Part shown: positions 58,663 to 64,000 of the stretch, one piece after another
Position numbering within the stretch: the stretch's first letter is position 1
Layout of the letters: every line of letters begins with the position of its first letter
Notes under the pieces: model-generated
Told to the model about the DNA's origin: nothing
The model's input: only the letters and a program-made list of their open reading frames with translations
Databases searched by the model: none
Translations under genes and position numbers: made by a program
NCBI GenBank assembly: GCA_025059595.1
Contig: JANXDI010000029.1
Coordinates: forward strand, 93,561-157,560
Reading direction: 5' to 3'
DNA: 64,000 nucleotides
Source of the DNA: Candidatus Calditenuaceae archaeon
Lineage (GTDB): Archaea; Thermoproteota; Nitrososphaeria_A; Caldarchaeales; Calditenuaceae

Positions 58663-61284
58663 ATGTCATCCCACATGGGGAGCCGAAACTTAAGCCTCTC
58701 AACACTCATCATACATCTCCTCGCAATCGCATTGATTCTACATGCCACTCCATCCGTAACTGCTCATAGTGTAAAATATGATGAGCTGTATAGCGGTGAG
58801 CGGCTGGAGGTCGTAGACACTAGCAAGGATGATATTGAGGTTCTCGGCGCGTGGGGTAAGAATGTCTTAACGGTTCTGATAGTTCCCGGCGAGGATGAGC
58901 GTTATACTCGGTGGGCAGGGAGGGCTGTCGATTGGTGGGAGGAAGCTATTGAGACCTTCACCTCCCTATATGGATACGAACATTTGTCGAGGCTGGATTT
59001 GGTGAAGCTGGTCCGCGGCGTGAATGGCACTAGCGGCGATATCGTCATAGAGTATGTTTCAAATCTTGAGGGGCGGATTTGTGGTCTGGCATACCCATAC
59101 GTGATTGATGGGGAGATTAGGAGGGCGATAGTTCGAATCTCCCTTACATGTATAGGCGGGAGGGAGGAATATGCGATGGTCGCCATCCTCCATGAACTCG
59201 GACACGCGCTGGGGCTTGGGCACACAGAGAACTCAAACGACTTGATGTACGAGTATCTAATACCCGGCTCGAGGCCGTCAACACTCAACCTCTACGCCTT
59301 AGCAGTGGCATACGCTTGGATTGAGGCTGGATACTTCAAGAGGCCTCCTGAGAGCGTCTCCCTTCCCAGCAGAATAAAGTACATGCAACTTTTGAACGAG
59401 TTGGGTGAGCCCGTCAAGTTCAGGATAAGAATCTTTCTCAAACTGGGAGACGAGGAGAGGCTTAACCAGACAATCATCCTTACCGCTGGAGAGAGCGTCA
59501 CGTTTAGAGTCAACTCTTTGCTGGAAGGAGGGCGGACGGGCTGGGAGAGATACGTATTTACCGGGTGGCTCTTCAGGGAGTCGGGTCAAATAGCCTCGGA
59601 GAACGTGTCTCTCTCCGTAAAGCCGACAGACCACACAGACTTCATCGCGCAATATGATGTAGAGTATCGCGTGGTAATTGACAACCCCTCTGGAGTTTCG
59701 TTAGATGTGTGGGCGAAGCGTGGGAGTAAGATGACGGTAGATGCTGATGAAGTTGTCTACCTTTCTGATGTTGAAAGGCTTGTATTTGTTGAGTGGAGGG
59801 GGACCCTAAACTCCACACAGAGAGTCTTTGAATTTCAGGTCGATTCTCCTATAAGGCTCTCGGCGATTTATACGAGAGAGTTTCACGTCGAGGTTTCATC
59901 CGAGTTCGGGGAGCCTGTTGGTGGTGGATGGTGGTCTGAGGGAACCATCGTCAACATAACTGTTATCCCCCATACAATCTACATCGATGAAAATACACGG
60001 CTTGCGTTGAGAGGGTTTAACGGCACATTAAGCACCAACACCGCACATCTGACCATCAATCTCACGGGGCCACTCAGCCTCACGGCTGTCTGGGCCACGC
60101 AACATCTCGTAATCCTCAGGGGCGCTGGCGGAGAGTTTGAGGAGGCCTTCTGGGTTGATGAGGGCTCCACGATAACAGCCTCAGCACCCGAGGTGATAGA
60201 CTGGCAGAACAGGACGAAGGCGGTCTTCGCAGGCTGGATGGACGAAGCGCTAGACAGGAAATCCGAGAAAAGCCTGAAGATTACAGGCCCTCTGCTCTTA
60301 GTCGCCCTATATGAGCGTTATTTCTTGGTAGAGGTTGAGTCGGCAGCCCCAGTTGTCTCTCAGGCTTCTTGGGTCAGACGTGGCGAGTTCTATGAGGTCG
60401 AGGTGCCTGATGTGGTGGTCCTCAGAGAGGGGAGGAGGATGGTCTATCTGGGCTCATCTCATGGAGTCGGTAGACAATTAAGGATTCAAGTCAGTGGCCC
60501 CGAGGTCGTTGTCCTATTTTGGCGGGAGGAGGCCAAGATTACTGTTTATTATCCCCAGGACGGTATATCAAGGAGCTTCTGGGCCCCTCTCGGCACAATT
60601 CTGAGAATAGATGCACCTCCCCTAATACCTGTCAGCGAGAGCGAGGCCCTCGAGTTTACTGAATGGGCCGGAGACATAAAGTCGAAATCCCGCTCACTAA
60701 CACTCGAAGTATACGGGAGCCTAAATTTGAGACCAGAATTCAGGACGCTTCACAGGGTTTTACTAACCACTCTACCCTCTCTCCCCACTATTGAGATAAC
60801 GCTTAGGGACCAGTCTGGGAACCTATACAGGGTCTCCAACCTCAAAGACGTTGCATGGCTCCCCCGCGGGCCTATCGAAATTCTAAGCGTCGAGTGGATG
60901 GGCCTCGACCTAAAGAGTGAGAACTGGCTGAACATTACAGGCCCCGGCCGTTACACAATTAAATTGCCCGTCAAAAGTTTAGACGTCCGTCTCGCCGATG
61001 TCTTCGGCCTTCCAGCCCCATACTATACTATCACAGCACTTAGAGAAAACAATGTGGCTGAGTCGCACTCGGTCTCGGGCCCTGATGGCTCTGCGAGGCT
61101 CGGTGCGGTGAGCCCCGCCGCCTCAAAGCTTAGGGCAAGATGGATGTTTTTCGAGTCTTCCGCGGACCTTAGCTTAGAGGGTCTTGAGCTCGTAGTTCCG
61201 GTAAGCTTCTACACGCTCCTGCTAGCCTTTGCGGCAATTATAATTACGAGCTCAGCCATGGCATACAAGAGATTCAGCGCCTAG
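58663..61284 (+). CDS. Surface-anchored metallopeptidase with tandem beta-repeats
   Basis: An 873-residue exported protein. Residues about 12-35 form a signal peptide ([22 protein letters not shown]). The peptidase domain (about 55-240) holds [11 protein letters not shown] (His177, Glu178, His181, His187), the zinc site of matrixin/metzincin-like M10 enzymes, and a Met-turn candidate LMYEY. The rest (about 245-800) is about seven degenerate repeats of roughly 70 residues with a 'F-x-GW-x-G ... GP-L-x-L-x-A-x-W' rhythm. A final hydrophobic helix (about 845-865) and a short basic tail anchor it. Many N-glycosylation sites fit an extracellular position. Substrate and exact family unknown. Confidence 0.8.
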   Translation: MSSHMGSRNLSLSTLIIHLLAIALILHATPSVTAHSVKYDELYSGERLEVVDTSKDDIEVLGAWGKNVLTVLIVPGEDERYTRWAGRAVDWWEEAIETFTSLYGYEHLSRLDLVKLVRGVNGTSGDIVIEYVSNLEGRICGLAYPYVIDGEIRRAIVRISLTCIGGREEYAMVAILHELGHALGLGHTENSNDLMYEYLIPGSRPSTLNLYALAVAYAWIEAGYFKRPPESVSLPSRIKYMQLLNELGEPVKFRIRIFLKLGDEERLNQTIILTAGESVTFRVNSLLEGGRTGWERYVFTGWLFRESGQIASENVSLSVKPTDHTDFIAQYDVEYRVVIDNPSGVSLDVWAKRGSKMTVDADEVVYLSDVERLVFVEWRGTLNSTQRVFEFQVDSPIRLSAIYTREFHVEVSSEFGEPVGGGWWSEGTIVNITVIPHTIYIDENTRLALRGFNGTLSTNTAHLTINLTGPLSLTAVWATQHLVILRGAGGEFEEAFWVDEGSTITASAPEVIDWQNRTKAVFAGWMDEALDRKSEKSLKITGPLLLVALYERYFLVEVESAAPVVSQASWVRRGEFYEVEVPDVVVLREGRRMVYLGSSHGVGRQLRIQVSGPEVVVLFWREEAKITVYYPQDGISRSFWAPLGTILRIDAPPLIPVSESEALEFTEWAGDIKSKSRSLTLEVYGSLNLRPEFRTLHRVLLTTLPSLPTIEITLRDQSGNLYRVSNLKDVAWLPRGPIEILSVEWMGLDLKSENWLNITGPGRYTIKLPVKSLDVRLADVFGLPAPYYTITALRENNVAESHSVSGPDGSARLGAVSPAASKLRARWMFFESSADLSLEGLELVVPVSFYTLLLAFAAIIITSSAMAYKRFSA

Positions 61285-61702
61285 GCTTCTTAACCTTACC
61301 GAGAACGAGAAGCTTGAGCGGAACACCGTTTACCGTCAAGACCTCGTATCTCACACCCGGGAGGTCGCCGTAGCTCTTTCCCAAGGTCCCGCCAATGCCC
61401 TGAATTAGGACTTCGTCATGCTCGTCAACGACGTTGAGAGCACCATCTCCTGGAAGGAAGGCGGTTACGACCTTTCCGTTCTTTGTAAGCTGCACCCTGA
61501 CGCATTTCCTCACAGCGCTGTTTGGCTGCCGCGACTCTATTCCCTTCTTCTCGATGACGATTCCCCTAGCCATGGGCGCGCCCTCCAGCGGGTCGAACTT
61601 TTCTTTGAGCTTAAGCATCCTTATCTTATAGCTCCGCTGACTCCACCTAAACCTCTTCCGGACCTTAATTAGCTGCCTCGCCGCGAACTCTCCATTCCCC
61701 AA
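61274..61702 (-). CDS. rps12: Small ribosomal subunit protein S12 (uS12)
   Basis: 30S decoding-centre protein, 142 residues, with '[32 protein letters not shown]', [17 protein letters not shown] and [20 protein letters not shown]. The archaeal N-terminal extension '[18 protein letters not shown]' is present. Here it is single, without S7, EF-1A or S10 next to it. Its stop overlaps the metallopeptidase gene by 11 nt; tRNA-Tyr lies upstream. Confidence 0.95.
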   Translation of the reverse strand: MGNGEFAARQLIKVRKRFRWSQRSYKIRMLKLKEKFDPLEGAPMARGIVIEKKGIESRQPNSAVRKCVRVQLTKNGKVVTAFLPGDGALNVVDEHDEVLIQGIGGTLGKSYGDLPGVRYEVLTVNGVPLKLLVLGKVKKPRR

Positions 61703-61777
61703 CTCCGCAGTTATATTTGAGAGGCTGAATTATTTAAGCCCCATCTTCAGAGGCGGGTAGTGGAGGAGTTTGAGGTG

Positions 61778-61898
61778 TCCCGGCGGCAGGATTTGAACCT
61801 GCGGCCCTCCGGTCTCTGTTAGCCCGGCAGGCTGGCGAAGGCGCGGCGGGATGCCGGCCTCTACAGCCGGATGCTCTACCAGGCTGAGCTACGCCGGG
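61778..61898 (-). tRNA. tRNA-Tyr (GTA) with a 47-nt intron
   Basis: Read on the minus strand: acceptor CCCGGCG (5' end 61898) pairs with CGCCGGG, discriminator A at 61778; D stem GCTC/GAGC; anticodon stem TCCGG/CCGGA; T arm GCAGG-TTCAAAT-CCTGC. Anticodon GTA is followed by G37, then a 47-nt insertion, then A38. The C1-G72 pair is the archaeal tyrosine identity element. CCA is not encoded. Confidence 0.93.
61814..61860 (-). other. Intron of tRNA-Tyr(GTA), canonical 37/38 position
   Basis: The 47-nt insertion after G37 contains a CCGGCA/TGCCGG self-complementary pair that can form a stem, and its removal restores a seven-base anticodon loop. Confidence 0.85.
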
Positions 61899-61977
61899 GC
61901 CTCAAAACTACCTTCGCTGCACCTCATATTAAAGCCTAATCCCGGCCAGCCGCTCTCATGTGAAATTTCGCCGAAGG

Positions 61978-62565
61978 TCAAGCCGTGAGAGCATCCCTCA
62001 CCCCGGATAGGATGTATTCTATTGCGATTCCGGCAAGTATCACGGCCATGACGCGGGCTACGACATCAGCTCCTACCTTCCCCAAGAAATTGTAAAGCCT
62101 GTCGACGCCCATCAAAATCAGCCAGCTGAAGAACATCACGATGAGGACCGATAATATTGCCACCAATTGGCCTGACGAGTTTATGGTTATCATGGTTGTA
62201 GTTATCGCTCCCGGGCCCACGAGGAGCGGGAACCCTATTGGGAAAACGCCCACATCTCCAGCCTTGACTAAAAGTTTCTCACCGCCGTAGATGAGTATCT
62301 GCAGGGCGAGGAAGAGAAATAGTATGCCCCCTGCTACTTTGAAGCTGTAGAGGGACACGCCGAACAGCAGCAGAATTTGATGGCCTGCGAATGCGAAGAG
62401 GAGAAGGAGTGAGGAGCCCACTAAGGTTGCAAGATTGAATACACGTTTCCGGCTGTCGCGGGGAAGCCCCCGCGTCAACTCGACCAGAATCGGTACGTTC
62501 CCAACTGGGTCCACAATCACAAACAAGACTATGGTGCTCCTCAGAAGCTCCTCAATCATATCCAT
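61978..62565 (-). CDS. MarC/UPF0056 family membrane protein
   Basis: A 195-residue integral membrane protein with six hydrophobic segments. The family start 'LFVIVDPVGNVPILVELTRGL' and FPLLVGPGAITTTMITI are diagnostic of the MarC family. Members may transport small neutral amino acids or other solutes; the function of this one is unknown. Lies alone between two tRNA genes. Confidence 0.9.
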   Translation of the reverse strand: MDMIEELLRSTIVLFVIVDPVGNVPILVELTRGLPRDSRKRVFNLATLVGSSLLLLFAFAGHQILLLFGVSLYSFKVAGGILFLFLALQILIYGGEKLLVKAGDVGVFPIGFPLLVGPGAITTTMITINSSGQLVAILSVLIVMFFSWLILMGVDRLYNFLGKVGADVVARVMAVILAGIAIEYILSGVRDALTA

Positions 62566-62637
62566 TCTAGGAGTTTGGTCAATATCTAACCCTTATTTGA
62601 TGGCTAAATAGAGGGGCGCGCGGGGTAGGAGAGAAGG

Positions 62638-62711
62638 GCCCCGGTAGCTCAGCCCGGTAGAGCGGCCGCCTCGTAAGCGGCAGGTCGCGGGTTCAAACCC
62701 CGCCCGGGGCT
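62638..62711 (+). tRNA. tRNA-Thr (CGT)
   Basis: The acceptor stem GCCCCGG pairs with CCGGGGC (62704-62710), discriminator T at 62711. D stem GCTC/GAGC; anticodon stem GCCGC/GCGGC with loop CT-CGT-AA; T arm GCGGG-TTCAAAC-CCCGC. No intron. A TATA-like GGCTAAATAG lies about 30 nt upstream. Confidence 0.94.
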
Positions 62712-62782
62712 CAAACTCAACCACCAGAAAATTCGGATATACTGTTTAAATTTCCTGAACTGTATCCAATCTTGAAGCCGAA

Positions 62783-63748
62783 ATGCCTATACTCGTCACT
62801 GGGGCGTGCGGGTTCATAGGTTCATGGACCGTCAGGCGGCTGCTTGAGTTAGGCGAGAAAGTAGTTTTGACCGATGTCTCGAGCGACCTTTCACGACTTA
62901 GATTTGTGGTTGATGGTGCTGAAAAGCTACCGTTTGTTAAGGGTGATGTTGTTGAGGAGGGGTTCATAGACATGGTCGTAGAGAGGTTTGACGTCGACGC
63001 GATTATTCATTTGGCGGCTTTTCAGATTCCTCAGTGTAGGGCTGACCCCGTGGGAGGGGCCCTTGTTAATGTAATTGGAACCTTAAGAGTTTTCGAGGCT
63101 GCTAAGAGGCATCGCGACAGAGTTAGGCGAGTGGTCTACGCAAGCTCAGCCGCGGTCTTCGGCCCTCCCGAGCTCTACGGCCCAGGTCCAGTGTCAGTTA
63201 ACGTACCCCTCAGACCTACCACACATTACGGTGCCTACAAGGTCTGCAACGAGCTTACCGCCAACGCCTACTGGCATGAATCCGGAATACCGAGCATTGG
63301 TTTACGCCCCCAAGTCGTTTACGGTTTTGGAAGAGACGTCGGAGTAACCTCAGACGCCTCAAGGGCAGTAAAGGCAGCCGTCGCCCAGAGGCCATACAAG
63401 ATCAGGTTCGGCGGAATGATTGACATGCAGTATGTGGAGGATGTGGCGCACCTCTTCGCTGTGGCCGCGACCCGGGAATTAGAAGGCGCTCGCGTATATA
63501 ACGTGAGGGGAGACGTGATAAGAGTTGAAGAACTTGTGCAAATAGTTGAGGAAGTTACAGGCGTCAGGGGGCTTCTGACTTTTGAAGACAGACCGCTCCC
63601 CATACCTGCAGACCTAGACGACTCTGAGACCATGCACGACCTCGGCCCCCTTAAGAAAACCAGCGTCCGGGAGGGGATAGGCAGGACTGCGGAGTTTTTC
63701 CGAAGGCTAATGGAGCGAGGGGAACTCGACCTCAGCGACGTAGCTTGA
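62783..63748 (+). CDS. NAD-dependent epimerase/dehydratase (extended SDR)
   Basis: A 321-residue nucleotide-sugar or small-molecule epimerase/dehydratase. The NAD motif is TGACGFIGSW near residues 6-15; catalytic residues are in ASSAAVFG and YGAYKVCNE (YxxxK). It is related to UDP-glucose epimerase-like proteins, but the C-terminal part lacks diagnostic substrate residues I can read. Ends 43 nt before the aminotransferase gene, which has its own TATA element. Confidence 0.85.
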   Translation: MPILVTGACGFIGSWTVRRLLELGEKVVLTDVSSDLSRLRFVVDGAEKLPFVKGDVVEEGFIDMVVERFDVDAIIHLAAFQIPQCRADPVGGALVNVIGTLRVFEAAKRHRDRVRRVVYASSAAVFGPPELYGPGPVSVNVPLRPTTHYGAYKVCNELTANAYWHESGIPSIGLRPQVVYGFGRDVGVTSDASRAVKAAVAQRPYKIRFGGMIDMQYVEDVAHLFAVAATRELEGARVYNVRGDVIRVEELVQIVEEVTGVRGLLTFEDRPLPIPADLDDSETMHDLGPLKKTSVREGIGRTAEFFRRLMERGELDLSDVA

Positions 63749-63758
63749 CGAAGGGGAA

Positions 63759-63767
63759 GTTTTTATC
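63759..63767 (+). promoter_or_regulatory. TATA-like element of the aminotransferase gene
   Basis: GTTTTTATC is centred 29 nt before ATG 63792. Confidence 0.5.
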
Positions 63768-63791
63768 ATAAAGCAGCAACCATGTATACTG

Positions 63792-64000
63792 ATGAACCAC
63801 AACTGGTTTGAGGACCCTATACTAATGATTCCAGGACCGACCGAACTTCATCCCCGCGTAAAGGAGGTTTTGACCGGCAGGTTCTACCCCCATTACGGCC
63901 CCGAGTGGCGCGAACAATACTCAGGGATAGAGGAGGCTGTCAAGAAGATATTCAAGACAAAGAATGAGACCATTATAATGCCTGGCCCGGGTTGCCTCGG
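63792..64000 (+). CDS. Class V aminotransferase (5' part only)
   Basis: Only the first 69 residues are inside the window. 'ILMIPGPTELHPRVKEVL', 'HYGPEWREQYSGIEEAVKKIF' and IIMPGPG match the N-terminus of the alanine-glyoxylate/serine-pyruvate aminotransferase group, PLP-dependent enzymes. The PLP lysine lies beyond the edge, so the substrate cannot be told. The TATA element 29 nt upstream of the ATG suggests a leaderless mRNA. Confidence 0.85.
   Translation, partial: MNHNWFEDPILMIPGPTELHPRVKEVLTGRFYPHYGPEWREQYSGIEEAVKKIFKTKNETIIMPGPGCL

Noticed and set aside
1..64000. CRISPR arrays, insertion sequences, integrated phage or defence systems
   Set aside because: No regularly spaced direct repeats, transposase or integrase genes, or toxin-antitoxin pairs are visible; nearly every frame is a conserved housekeeping gene.
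1..64000. RNase P RNA, SRP RNA or rRNA genes
   Set aside because: I looked in intergenic stretches for GC-rich structured segments; only the three tRNA genes were convincing.

Overview
The window comes from a thermophilic archaeon, most likely of the TACK branch (Aigarchaeota/Caldarchaeales-like or a neighbouring deep Nitrososphaeria/Thermoproteota lineage). The evidence is archaeal/eukaryote-type information genes (S28e, L7Ae, L24e, L10e, S4e, Rnp1/P29, aRF1, archease, archaeal PheRS and TyrRS), the archaeal CoA pathway, two ether-lipid enzymes, TATA-box promoters, two tRNA genes with introns after base 37, and frequent TTG/GTG starts. The exact lineage cannot be fixed from sequence reading alone. 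The window is densely packed housekeeping DNA. I see no CRISPR array, insertion sequence, prophage or rRNA gene.

Layout. 1-6890 (minus): 3' truncated leuS, then thiL and the complete archaeal route from ketoisovalerate to phosphopantothenate (panE, panB, phosphopantothenate synthetase, pantoate kinase), chained by overlapping starts and stops. 6958-9258: a lone xanthine-dehydrogenase-type molybdenum subunit. 9268-14395: an ACT-domain protein divergent from carAB. 14430-19545: ndk, a small ribosomal cluster (L24e, S28e, L7Ae), an M20 peptidase, a DUF2258-like gene, an HTH-ThiN regulator and tyrS. 19770-25965: class II ribonucleotide reductase, an epimerase, an HD phosphohydrolase, DGGGP synthase and a tRNA-endonuclease-like subunit. 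26050-31871: pheST, prephenate dehydratase, etfAB. 32005-35241: a flavin-binding protein, an unusual flavin-domain/UbiA fusion and an MFS exporter. 35283-41840: SPOUT methyltransferase, archease, thrB, a zinc-ribbon protein, intron-containing tRNA-Pro, two deoxyhypusine-synthase paralogs tail to tail, a geranylgeranyl reductase and UMP kinase.

41962-48244: aRF1, argF, L10e, a COG1709 regulator, DUF72, a TrmB regulator with a candidate operator, an inositol-phosphatase-family enzyme and an orphan small protein. 48245-48781 is an AT-rich gene-free stretch. 48782-54470: a pyruvoyl decarboxylase (SpeD/ArgDC type), dcd, an RNase Z-like hydrolase, moaC, a succinate dehydrogenase operon without its flavoprotein subunit, a divergent ferredoxin-reductase-like flavoprotein and a ferritin-like/VIT1 transporter. 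54532-58586: ribosomal cluster L22-S3-L29-Rnp1-S17-L14-L24-S4e-L5. 58663-61284: a large surface metallopeptidase with about seven repeats. 61274-64000: S12, intron-containing tRNA-Tyr, MarC, tRNA-Thr, a second epimerase and the start of a class V aminotransferase.

Two architectural themes stand out. Many first genes carry a TATA box 24-30 nt before the start codon, implying leaderless mRNAs, some starting with TTG. Convergent neighbours repeatedly overlap at their 3' ends. The most unusual individual items are the surface metallopeptidase, the flavin/UbiA fusion, the paired DHS paralogs, the endonuclease-like subunit lacking the catalytic histidine, and the sdhA-less sdh operon.
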